Origin: Microgenomates group bacterium
Lineage (GTDB): Bacteria > Patescibacteriota > Microgenomatia > UBA1400 > PJMF01
Assembly (NCBI GenBank): GCA_009776965.1
Contig: WRMU01000004.1
Span: 1 to 22,510 of the forward strand
DNA: 22,510 nt
Direction of reading: 5' to 3'
Part shown: positions 1 through 5,863 of the stretch, piece after piece
Position numbering within the stretch: position 1 is the stretch's first letter
How the letters are laid out: every line of letters starts with the position of its first letter
Notes under the pieces: generated by a model
Database searches by the model: none
What the model was told of the DNA's origin: nothing
What the model saw: the letters and a program-made list of their open reading frames with translations, nothing else
Made by a program: the position numbers and the translations under genes

Positions 1-92
1 CGGTTTTAATTAAAAAATAAGCGCAGATGGGCTGAATGCCCATTGAGCATTATTTTTTACTCGCGCCGAGCTGTGCGCGGCGATTAAAACCG
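1..92. repeat. Intergenic palindromic element, three-way-junction fold (copy A)
   Basis: The ends are a perfect 10-bp inverted repeat (CGGTTTTAAT at 1-10, ATTAAAACCG at 83-92). Inside are two hairpins. The first has a perfect 10-bp AT stem (11-20 with 50-59) topped by ATGGGC/GCCCAT (27-32 with 38-43, loop 33-37). The second is a GC stem, CGCGC at 62-66 with GCGCG at 75-79. Together they form a three-way junction. All three plus-strand frames meet a stop within the first 18 bases, so it is not coding. It lies just past the stop of the minus-strand gene ending at 118. It has no clear T-tract for a simple terminator. Its layout matches the element inside the gene at 8841-10700. It could instead be a structured RNA. 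The window edge may cut off further sequence. Confidence 0.6.
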
Positions 93-117
93 TCAAAATA
101 CCGATTTAGGCGAGCTA

Positions 118-1287
118 CTACTGTAGCTGCACCACTACGAGCATATCATCCCCTCCCTCATGACTAAACATCAGCTCATCTCCGTCCAACGTCGGCATGG
201 GGGAGAGGAGAGTCCAATTTCCTTCCCCCTCTTTTTTCACCCGCAGCCTAGTACTAGTCATCGCTATTTCGTCTGGCAGCTTTTGTCTAAAGCTCAGCCC
301 AAACTCGCTCGAGGCCTCCTTCGCCAGTTCATAGCTCAGTCTCAGCGTTTTTCTCGAGTCCTTGTCCACTCTCACCACCTTGCCCATATTATCATCCAGC
401 CTTGTCTGCACGCCTGCCTCCCAAAGCTGCACATTAAAAGCCCCGCTGGGGACAAGCCACTGCCAGTATATATCTCCTCCGCTTCCAGAAACATTCTCCA
501 GCGTCCATTCCCCGCTATGCATAACTCTATTTTCGCCAATCACTATCTCTTGCTGGCTATTCATCCGCCAGAAGTTCTTCTCCTCACTACTGCCCGTATC
601 AGTCAACAATATCTGTATGCCGTCAGATACACAGTCATTGTCTCCAAACACCTTCCTGCAGTCCGGCAGTCCCAAGTTTCCTGCCCAGCCCAGCTCCTTC
701 ACCAGCTCCTGCGCATTAGCCGTTCTCAACCACACCCGTATCCTTCGCTCCTCCAACAACTTCTTTTGTGCCTCCAGCCAAGAGCCCCACTGCCTCACTT
801 CGCTAATCCCGCTCATCTGGTTCCACCAGCTCTCCAACGACTCCTCCTGACTCAATTTTATACCTATCAATCCGTCTATTTTAACTCCCAAAGCCTCAGT
901 CAGCATTAAATCCATTTTCCCCGCCATGATCTCAAAATCCCCCTCCAAGCCCAGCTCTCTCACTGTCAGCCTTCTCTGCCCCAACAACGTATCCAGCGGA
1001 CTGCCCATCAACGGTGCCTCCTTCACCAAATCATCAATTTGTCTGGGCTCATAAAACAGCACCGTCCCCAACTTACCCTTGTTCATCTCCACCAACAAAA
1101 TCTCCTCCACTAGCCCTCCCCCAGGGCGCAACTTCCCCTCCCGCTCTCCCGCCACCACCCACCACTGGCTGCCACTATCCAGCCATACCGCCTCCAGCAG
1201 CGCTGCCACCCTGTCCGCCTCCCGCAGCTGCCCCTCCTTTTTGTCTATTTCCTCCGCAATCCTCCCCCCAAATCCTCGCCCCACCAC
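118..1287 (-). CDS. DUF4012-like extracytoplasmic domain (second half of a split gene)
   Basis: The 389-residue frame has LRPGGG at about residues 53-58 and KIDGLIGI about 80 residues later. These resemble the ELRPTGG and VDG(V/L)I signatures of DUF4012 proteins, cell-surface proteins of unknown function common in CPR bacteria and some Gram-positives. No signal peptide or membrane segment is visible in this frame. Such a domain is normally exported behind an N-terminal membrane anchor, and that anchor is in the overlapping upstream frame (1245-2606). The first possible start is a GTG inside that gene, with a 43-nt overlap. I infer that the domain is made as a fusion with the upstream frame, by a -1 frameshift near 1266-1272 or because one G is missing from the assembly. 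Separate translation from the GTG or a nearby start is the alternative. The family call is moderate; the function is unknown. Confidence 0.6.
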   Translation of the reverse strand: MVGRGFGGRIAEEIDKKEGQLREADRVAALLEAVWLDSGSQWWVVAGEREGKLRPGGGLVEEILLVEMNKGKLGTVLFYEPRQIDDLVKEAPLMGSPLDTLLGQRRLTVRELGLEGDFEIMAGKMDLMLTEALGVKIDGLIGIKLSQEESLESWWNQMSGISEVRQWGSWLEAQKKLLEERRIRVWLRTANAQELVKELGWAGNLGLPDCRKVFGDNDCVSDGIQILLTDTGSSEEKNFWRMNSQQEIVIGENRVMHSGEWTLENVSGSGGDIYWQWLVPSGAFNVQLWEAGVQTRLDDNMGKVVRVDKDSRKTLRLSYELAKEASSEFGLSFRQKLPDEIAMTSTRLRVKKEGEGNWTLLSPMPTLDGDELMFSHEGGDDMLVVVQLQ

Positions 1288-2606
1288 CCCCTTTCATTTA
1301 TTTCCCACACCAACGTTTTTATTCCCTGCAAAATCAACGTCTGCTGCCTCAAAATCGCCCTTTTATCCTCTCCCACGACACTCACAGGCATCCCCAATAG
1401 TCTCCCGTAATTTTGCCATTGCAGCGCCTTGTTTTTATTTTCCTCATTTTGCCAACGAGCCAACAGCCGACTCTGCTCAAATAAGTTCTTATATTTCGCC
1501 CGATCCTCCTCATCAATTAGCAGGTCATAAAGCACTGTCTGCTGCTCAAACTCCTGCTGCTTTCTCTCCAAATCCGCCACTCTCCCTCTCTCCCCACCGC
1601 AGTCATTCTTGCCTATCCAGCAGTCCAAATACACTCTTTCCATCTGGCTCAAGAACTTTTCCCGTACCACTGTATAATTCCACCATAAACCCGCCGCCAC
1701 CAAAATCCCCCCCGCCACCAAAAAGCTCCCCACCAACAAAAAGTTTCTCCTTTTCTTTTCCTTGGCCTTCATTTTCCTCGATAGGGGAGGGGACAGCGCC
1801 GCCTTCTCCGCTATTTGGGTCAGCTCCGTAATCTTCTGGCTATAATCATCAATTCTCTTGCGCGTTTCTCCCAGCTTTTGTTTGTCAATTTTCTGTCTTG
1901 CCCTCACCGCGCCCTGTGTCCTCACTCTGGGCATCGCCAACCGAGAAATTGTCATCTCTCTCTCCGGAACTTTAACGCCTTTTATCAAGGGCTCCGTCGC
2001 AAAAGTAGCCATAGCAGAATGTTCATCCACCTCAATTCGCCTCGCCTTCTTTGGCTTCATTTCCTCCCGAACAGAATCCACCCCCCTCCATATCTTTTCT
2101 GCCACTTCTCCCAGCCACTCATCTCTATCCATCACCTTGCTTTCTGGCTGCAGATACCTCATCATCTCCTCATCCGCCTTTTCGTCCAGCCCCCAGACAT
2201 CCCATCCCCAGATCATCGCCGCCTGCGCCATATTCATTCCTAAACGCATTTTTTGCCACAATATCTTCTTTCTTTTGGCTTCGTTCTGGGCCGTCAAAAC
2301 CCATTTCTCACTCCAACACCCCCCCACAACCGTCACTTTCTTCTGCCAATCCATCAACACCTTCGCGATTCTCAGCAGCCTCTCGTCATTCTCATTCGCC
2401 TCCAAAAAAATCACAATCCTGTCCACTCTCCCCCATAACTGGTTCTCTGTCAACGCCGGAATGTTTTTTGTCATGAACACTTCGCTAGCCACCATTCCCG
2501 CCTCAGTCAACGGCCTTTCTCTAATCTTACGCACCAACAGCCCGCCACCGCCATGCAATTTGCCAATCACTACCGCCTGTTTTACGCTTTGAAATACACT
2601 GGGCAT
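1245..2606 (-). CDS. Membrane-anchored N-terminal half of a DUF4012-type protein
   Basis: A 453-residue protein. Residues 1 to about 190 alternate hydrophobic strands and helices (AVVIG near 11-15, RIVIFLE near 64-70, VTVVGG near 90-95). They may be a decayed Rossmann/SDR-like domain, but I see no intact GxGxxG or catalytic YxxxK. A basic linker follows, then one strong membrane segment (FLLVGSFLVAGGILVAAGLWW, cut here to its core at about residues 289-310), then a helical region rich in E, Q and K. It ends with a glycine-rich tail that runs into the overlapping DUF4012 frame. ATG at 2606 lies 9 nt after the rnhA stop, so it is probably co-transcribed with rpmH-yidC-khpB-rnhA. Tryptophan is unusually frequent (about 18 of 453), as expected from the G-rich coding strand. 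Alone it would be an anchored stub; with the next frame it makes a protein of about 830 residues. Confidence 0.6.
   Translation of the reverse strand: MPSVFQSVKQAVVIGKLHGGGGLLVRKIRERPLTEAGMVASEVFMTKNIPALTENQLWGRVDRIVIFLEANENDERLLRIAKVLMDWQKKVTVVGGCWSEKWVLTAQNEAKRKKILWQKMRLGMNMAQAAMIWGWDVWGLDEKADEEMMRYLQPESKVMDRDEWLGEVAEKIWRGVDSVREEMKPKKARRIEVDEHSAMATFATEPLIKGVKVPEREMTISRLAMPRVRTQGAVRARQKIDKQKLGETRKRIDDYSQKITELTQIAEKAALSPPLSRKMKAKEKKRRNFLLVGSFLVAGGILVAAGLWWNYTVVREKFLSQMERVYLDCWIGKNDCGGERGRVADLERKQQEFEQQTVLYDLLIDEEDRAKYKNLFEQSRLLARWQNEENKNKALQWQNYGRLLGMPVSVVGEDKRAILRQQTLILQGIKTLVWEINERGWWGEDLGGGLRRK
1266..1272 (-). other. Candidate -1 slippery heptamer T TTG GGG
   Basis: Read on the minus strand in the frame of the 1245-2606 gene, the codons here are GAT TTG GGG GGA. 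The heptamer T TTG GGG fits the X XXY YYZ pattern for tandem -1 slippage. After slippage the ribosome reads TTT GGG GGG AGG, exactly the DUF4012 frame. The heptamer includes part of a G6 run (1264-1269), so a missing G in the assembly would give the same apparent split. Confidence 0.4.
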
Positions 2607-2615
2607 GCCCCCATT

Positions 2616-3020
2616 TTACAACATTTTTCTATCTAATGCTGCATTCACCAACTCATCCGCCCTCACATTTTGGCTTCTTCGTACATGATTAAACTTCACC
2701 TTCAACTCACCCTCCACAATCATCTCCCAACACTGACTAGCCAAGCAGCCCAGTCTCGACTCCTTAATCTTCCACCTCTTGTTCAGCTGCTCCACCACCA
2801 ACTTCGAGTCCAAATAAAAATCAACTTTCTCCTTCACTTCATTTTCCTTCAACCACTTCAAGGCCAACACCACCGCCTCATATTCCGCCTCATTATTCGT
2901 TCCCACTCCAATTGCCTTCCCCTTCTCCCAGACTACCTTCCCTTCCTCGTCATAAACAACCACTCCAATCCCTCTTTCCCCCGGATTACCTCTCGCCCCA
3001 CCATCAGTAAATATTTTCAC
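2616..3020 (-). CDS. rnhA: Ribonuclease HI
   Basis: This enzyme cuts the RNA strand of RNA-DNA hybrids (primers, R-loops). At 134 residues it has the normal RNase HI length. The four acidic metal ligands can be placed: D6 in FTDGGARGNPG, E46 in TNNEAEYEA, D71 in LDSKLVVEQLN and D122 in NVRADELV; H112 sits where the E. coli catalytic-loop histidine does. The fold runs to the end without insertions. The start is GTG at 3020, directly after the khpB stop (TAG then GTG, no spacer), which points to translational coupling. No basic N-terminal hybrid-binding domain is present. It sits in the rpmH-yidC-khpB string, which is not a standard location. A bacterial/archaeal type 1 RNase HI variant is the only real alternative. 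Confidence 0.93.
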   Translation of the reverse strand: MKIFTDGGARGNPGERGIGVVVYDEEGKVVWEKGKAIGVGTNNEAEYEAVVLALKWLKENEVKEKVDFYLDSKLVVEQLNKRWKIKESRLGCLASQCWEMIVEGELKVKFNHVRRSQNVRADELVNAALDRKML

Positions 3021-3476
3021 CTATTCTCTCTGCCTGATAATTAACACTCTCTCCCTCCCTTCCCCCTCCGATACGCTCTCCAGTCCCCATCCCGCAATCT
3101 CCTCATTATTGGCTATTTCATCATGTACAACAAACCTTTCTCTGCCAGAGAGATCATGCAGCTTAAACGGCCTCCCTTCGCGACTACAGCGCATCGCCAT
3201 ATTAAAAGCAGTCTCTCTGAGCTTTTGCTCCCTCTCTTGGCGATAGTCATTTATATTCAACGCCACTCTCTGCCCCGTCATCAGCCTCAGCAGCCTCTCC
3301 AAACCTAAAAGAGTCTCTCCTCGATAGCCAATCATCTCTCCCGAGCTCTCTGCCGCCACATTTATCTGCACTTCCCATCTCTCCTCACTCCCCATCACCT
3401 CCAGCTCCGCCCCCTCTATCTCCAGCTGTCCCAGCAGTCCCTCCAGCCATTGTTTAATATCTTCACTTGTTTGCAT
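3021..3476 (-). CDS. khpB: KhpB/Jag RNA-binding protein (KH and R3H domains)
   Basis: A 151-residue cytoplasmic RNA-binding protein. A KH domain is shown by the GYRG loop (residues 50-53, GxxG type) followed by the helix TLLGLERLLRLM. The C-terminal R3H domain carries R114 and H118 in RFVVH. The N-terminal Jag_N domain found in many Firmicutes homologues is missing, so this is the short form. It follows yidC by 9 nt, the usual yidC-jag pairing. In Gram-positives KhpB/EloR works with KhpA in RNA binding and control of cell elongation; that role here is inferred from the family. ATG at 3476 gives a protein that starts just before the KH fold. Confidence 0.92.
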   Translation of the reverse strand: MQTSEDIKQWLEGLLGQLEIEGAELEVMGSEERWEVQINVAAESSGEMIGYRGETLLGLERLLRLMTGQRVALNINDYRQEREQKLRETAFNMAMRCSREGRPFKLHDLSGRERFVVHDEIANNEEIAGWGLESVSEGEGRERVLIIRQRE

Positions 3477-3485
3477 AAAAAGCCC

Positions 3486-4238
3486 TCATTCTTTATTTTT
3501 GTTCCAGATCAGCCCACCCCAGCCACTTATGGCCGCCTGCTGGAAAATACTAAAAATCGTTCCCACGATCCAATACAACACCACCCCTGCTGGTAGCGAC
3601 AGCCCAATCACCAGCGTCATCACCGGCATCATAAACATCATCTGTTTCTGCATACTCGCCGCCATTTTAGCCGTATTCTCCTCCTCCTCATTAGCTTTTT
3701 TCACTATCTCGCTAGCATTTTTGCGGTTACTAACTATATCGCGCACTTGAGCCCCCTTACTAATCATTAACGACAACAAAAACTGTGTTGCCCCCGCCAC
3801 CACCGGCAAAATAAACCACGGATCTTTTTCCACCAAGTTCCAAATCATGAACCCCGTATCCACCATCACTCCTTCGATGCTTTCCGTGCCCATAAACAAC
3901 ATAATCGCCCGATAAAACATAATCAACACAAAAATCTGCAGTATTTGAGGCAGCAGTCCAGAGAAAGGATTGATATTGTATTTCTTCATCAGCTCCATCT
4001 GCTTGGCCGCCATCGCCTCTTTATTATCTCCATACTTTTTCTTCAATTCCGCAAGCTCCGCATTCATCTTCGTCATCTTCCCCTGTCTTTCGCGAGTCAG
4101 TTTAAGAGACTTCCAAGTCAGGGCTAACATCAGTCCCCTCACCAAAATCGTAAACACAATAATGACCAACCCCAAGTTTGGCAAGATCTTATACATCCCC
4201 ACCAGCAGATTAAACAACTGAGAAACTAAAAACTGCAT
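3486..4238 (-). CDS. yidC: Membrane protein insertase YidC/Oxa1 family
   Basis: This protein inserts and folds inner-membrane proteins, alone or with SecYEG. It has 250 residues, the short form without the large periplasmic domain of E. coli. Visible parts, in order: a first membrane helix at about 20-40 with the conserved groove arginine R34 (ILVRGLML); a charged cytoplasmic hairpin at about 43-88 (KLTRERQGKM ... LKKKYGDNKEAM); NPFSGLLPQILQIFVLIMFY, the hallmark of the family; then three more membrane segments, the last ending GVVLYWIVGTIFSIFQQ. No lipobox is seen at the N-terminus. The ATG at 4238 touches the rpmH stop with no spacer, so the two are probably coupled. The rnpA and yidD genes that usually separate rpmH from yidC are absent. 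Confidence 0.95.
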   Translation of the reverse strand: MQFLVSQLFNLLVGMYKILPNLGLVIIVFTILVRGLMLALTWKSLKLTRERQGKMTKMNAELAELKKKYGDNKEAMAAKQMELMKKYNINPFSGLLPQILQIFVLIMFYRAIMLFMGTESIEGVMVDTGFMIWNLVEKDPWFILPVVAGATQFLLSLMISKGAQVRDIVSNRKNASEIVKKANEEEENTAKMAASMQKQMMFMMPVMTLVIGLSLPAGVVLYWIVGTIFSIFQQAAISGWGGLIWNKNKE

Positions 4239-4391
4239 CTAAACACCTTTTCTCTCTACCGTCAGCCTTGTCCTTCCCTTCCCCCTGCGCCTCTTTAGGA
4301 CTTTTCTTCCAGAAGAACTCATCATTCTCTCCAAAAATCCATGCTTGCGCATTCTCTTGCGTTTTTTTGGCTGCCATGTTCTCTTAGGCAT
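4239..4391 (-). CDS. rpmH: Ribosomal protein L34 (bL34)
   Basis: A 50-residue, very basic protein starting MPKRTWQPKKRKRMRKHGFL and containing SSSGRKVLKRRRGKGR, which follows the bL34 pattern (KRTxQPxxxKRxRxHGFxxRMxTxxGRxVLxRRRxKGRxxL). It is a 50S component bound to 23S rRNA. AAGGA lies 4 nt before the ATG (GTAAGGAATATG), so unlike many genes here it has a Shine-Dalgarno site and a short leader of about 25 nt from the TATAAT at 4424-4429. Its stop TAG is immediately followed by the yidC ATG. Usually rpmH sits upstream of and divergent from dnaA; here it follows dnaN on the same strand. Confidence 0.95.
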   Translation of the reverse strand: MPKRTWQPKKRKRMRKHGFLERMMSSSGRKVLKRRRGKGRTRLTVERKGV

Positions 4392-4423
4392 ATTCCTTAC
4401 TTTCTGTCTATCAAGAAAAGCAT

Positions 4424-4429
4424 ATTATA
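4424..4429 (-). promoter_or_regulatory. -10 box of the rpmH-yidC-khpB-rnhA operon
   Basis: A perfect TATAAT on the minus strand, 2 nt after the dnaN stop codon (TAG-TG-TATAAT). The predicted start is near 4417, giving a 5' leader of about 25 nt with the AAGGA site. No convincing -35 box is visible. Confidence 0.6.
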
Positions 4430-4431
4430 CA

Positions 4432-5574
4432 CTACTTTTGCTTAAAAGGCATGATTATATAACCAAAGCTCTTGTCGTCCTTCATCCTCAACATCACTGG
4501 CTTCACACTCCCATTCATCCCCATCCACACTTCCCGATCCTCCACCTTGCCCAGAAAATCACCCAAGTATCGCAGATTAAATGCCAGATCAATGTTTTTT
4601 TTGTTTTTTTTCTTCAACTCCACCTCGCCCCTATATTGACCAATCACCCCCTGAGCCATCACTTCTATCCGCTCCTCCCCAACCTTCCAGCTCACCACAT
4701 TACTCCCATCCTTCACAAACACCTGCGCTTTATTTAATGTCTCTCTCATCTCCTCCCCGCTAAACCCAATCTCCTGCTCAAACTCCAACGGCACAATCTT
4801 CTGCCACGGTGGATACTTCTCCTCATCAAGCAAGCTACTCCAGTATTCCACGCTCTCGCTCCTCCAGACCAGCCAGCGCCGCTCATTCTCTCTCCACACC
4901 TTCCATTCCTTCTCCTCATAAATCTCTCCCGCCGACAAGACATTCTGCCAATCCTTCACCATCACCAGCATCACTCCGTTCTCCTTCGTCGGCTTCCATA
5001 CCCCCTCCTCCTCCACCATCGCCAGCCTAAACCCGTCCGTGCCCACCATCATCACCCTCCCATCTTCTTGCTGCTGCAACAAAATCCCCATCAGCTGAGG
5101 CCTAATAATATCTGTCCCCGTCGCCCCGCTAATCAAATCCACTATTCGCTCCATCTTCTTCACCTCCCACTTCCCACAATCAATCATCTCGCCCGCCTTC
5201 ACCGTCTCCCATCTTGGCCAATCTTGAGCCTGCAAGCACTTCATCCTCACCACATCCCTCCCATTCCTCAACTCCATCTCCTCTTTCTCAATCTGCACCT
5301 CAGTCAGCTCTCCGCCAAACACATTAATCGTCTCAATCAGCGTCCTTCCTTCCGCCATAAGATTTTCTCCTTCTTTCTCAAATCCTGCCACTTCCGCACT
5401 CACCCTCACCTTTAACCCGCAACTCCCATCACTGACCCAGAACAACACCTCATCTAAACTTACACTCATCAAAATATTCATCAACACCTGATTGGCGTGT
5501 TTTTTGCTCAATATCCTCCCCACGACCTTCATAGCCAAAGCCAATTCTCGCTGATTAAACTTTATCGTCCTCAT
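4432..5574 (-). CDS. dnaN: DNA polymerase III beta subunit (sliding clamp)
   Basis: The ring clamp that tethers DNA polymerase to DNA. It has 380 residues, a normal length for three clamp folds. Family marks are MNILMSVS near residue 32 (compare PILSNILLE), GTDGFRLAMVE in the middle (compare ATDGYRLA), YPPWQKIVP near residue 255 (compare FPDYxxVIP), and the C-terminal IMPFKQK (compare IMPMRL), which lines the partner-binding pocket. Sequence is divergent and rich in Trp (about 14), Glu and Met, fitting the G/A-rich coding strand. ATG at 5574 has AAAAGG just upstream. It is downstream of dnaA across the candidate origin and is followed by rpmH rather than recF or gyrB. Confidence 0.94.
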   Translation of the reverse strand: MRTIKFNQRELALAMKVVGRILSKKHANQVLMNILMSVSLDEVLFWVSDGSCGLKVRVSAEVAGFEKEGENLMAEGRTLIETINVFGGELTEVQIEKEEMELRNGRDVVRMKCLQAQDWPRWETVKAGEMIDCGKWEVKKMERIVDLISGATGTDIIRPQLMGILLQQQEDGRVMMVGTDGFRLAMVEEEGVWKPTKENGVMLVMVKDWQNVLSAGEIYEEKEWKVWRENERRWLVWRSESVEYWSSLLDEEKYPPWQKIVPLEFEQEIGFSGEEMRETLNKAQVFVKDGSNVVSWKVGEERIEVMAQGVIGQYRGEVELKKKNKKNIDLAFNLRYLGDFLGKVEDREVWMGMNGSVKPVMLRMKDDKSFGYIIMPFKQK

Positions 5575-5589
5575 ACCTTTTCTTCTAAT

Positions 5590-5600
5590 ATTATATTATA
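5590..5600 (-). promoter_or_regulatory. Overlapping dnaN -10 boxes within the AT-rich origin segment
   Basis: The minus strand reads TATAATATAAT, two overlapping perfect TATAAT boxes (5595-5600 and 5590-5595), 15-20 nt before the dnaN ATG. The leader would be about 9-14 nt and would include AAAAGG. The same bases may act as the DNA unwinding element, so transcription of dnaN and origin opening could interfere or be coupled. Confidence 0.5.
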
Positions 5601-5605
5601 AAAAC

Positions 5606-5623
5606 TAGTAATAGCAGTAGTAG
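5606..5623. promoter_or_regulatory. DnaA-trio-like array
   Basis: The plus strand reads TAG TAA TAG CAG TAG TAG, six consecutive triplets, five of which fit the TAG/TAA form of the DnaA-trio (written 3'-GAT-5' in the literature). It lies between the AT-rich segment and the DnaA-like box at 5637-5645, as expected for loading DnaA on single-stranded DNA. Confidence 0.55.
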
Positions 5624-5636
5624 GCAAATCTATCTT

Positions 5637-5645
5637 TGTGAATAT
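5637..5645 (-). promoter_or_regulatory. DnaA-box-like site next to the trios
   Basis: TGTGAATAT on plus, ATATTCACA on minus: one mismatch from TTATNCACA. It is the box nearest the trio array and points toward it. Confidence 0.5.
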
Positions 5646-5704
5646 CAACCCTCTTTCCGTCTGCAGAGACCCCTCTCCCCCCAATGAGTTTAATGGGGCA
5701 ATTC

Positions 5705-5726
5705 TATGAATATTCTCTGTGAATAT
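5705..5726 (-). promoter_or_regulatory. Pair of DnaA-box-like sites
   Basis: TGTGAATAT at 5718-5726 is identical to the site at 5637-5645. TATGAATAT at 5705-5713 differs from it by one base. The two have the same orientation and are 13 bp apart. Confidence 0.4.
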
Positions 5727-5809
5727 CGCCCTCTCTTTCACCCCTCCCCCTCCCCTTTCTAACATTTCTCCATCTTTTTCCCATCTTTTCCTCTCCCAAT
5801 TCACACCCC

Positions 5810-5854
5810 TTATCCCCATCCCGTGAATAACTCTCTGGTACCGATAGTGAACAT
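5810..5854. promoter_or_regulatory. Cluster of weaker DnaA-box-like sites near the dnaA end
   Basis: TTATCCCCA (5810-5818, plus, one mismatch from TTATCCACA), CGTGAATAA (5822-5830, one mismatch from TGTGNATAA) and AGTGAACAT (5846-5854, weak). They flank the dnaA stop side of the origin gap. Confidence 0.35.
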
Positions 5855-5863
5855 TTTTCATCT

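Larger units (their letters stand above)
5575..5863. other. oriC: Candidate chromosomal replication origin (oriC) between dnaA and dnaN
   Basis: This 289-bp gap is the longest non-coding stretch in the window. It holds an AT-rich segment (5587-5605), a row of TAG-type triplets (5606-5623), a DnaA-box-like site 13 nt further on (5637-5645), several more box-like sites up to 5854, and a G-free pyrimidine-rich tract (5729-5822). The order of AT-rich segment, trios, spacer and box is that of the unwinding unit in the Bacillus subtilis dnaA-dnaN origin. Against it, GC skew does not change sign here. No box matches TTATCCACA exactly. Confidence 0.65.

Noticed and set aside
160..2592. Several long plus-strand open frames (for example 160-909, 1079-1831, 1858-2592)
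   Set aside because: They are Ser/Pro/His-rich readings of the C/T-rich strand opposite well-supported minus-strand genes, with no recognisable domains.
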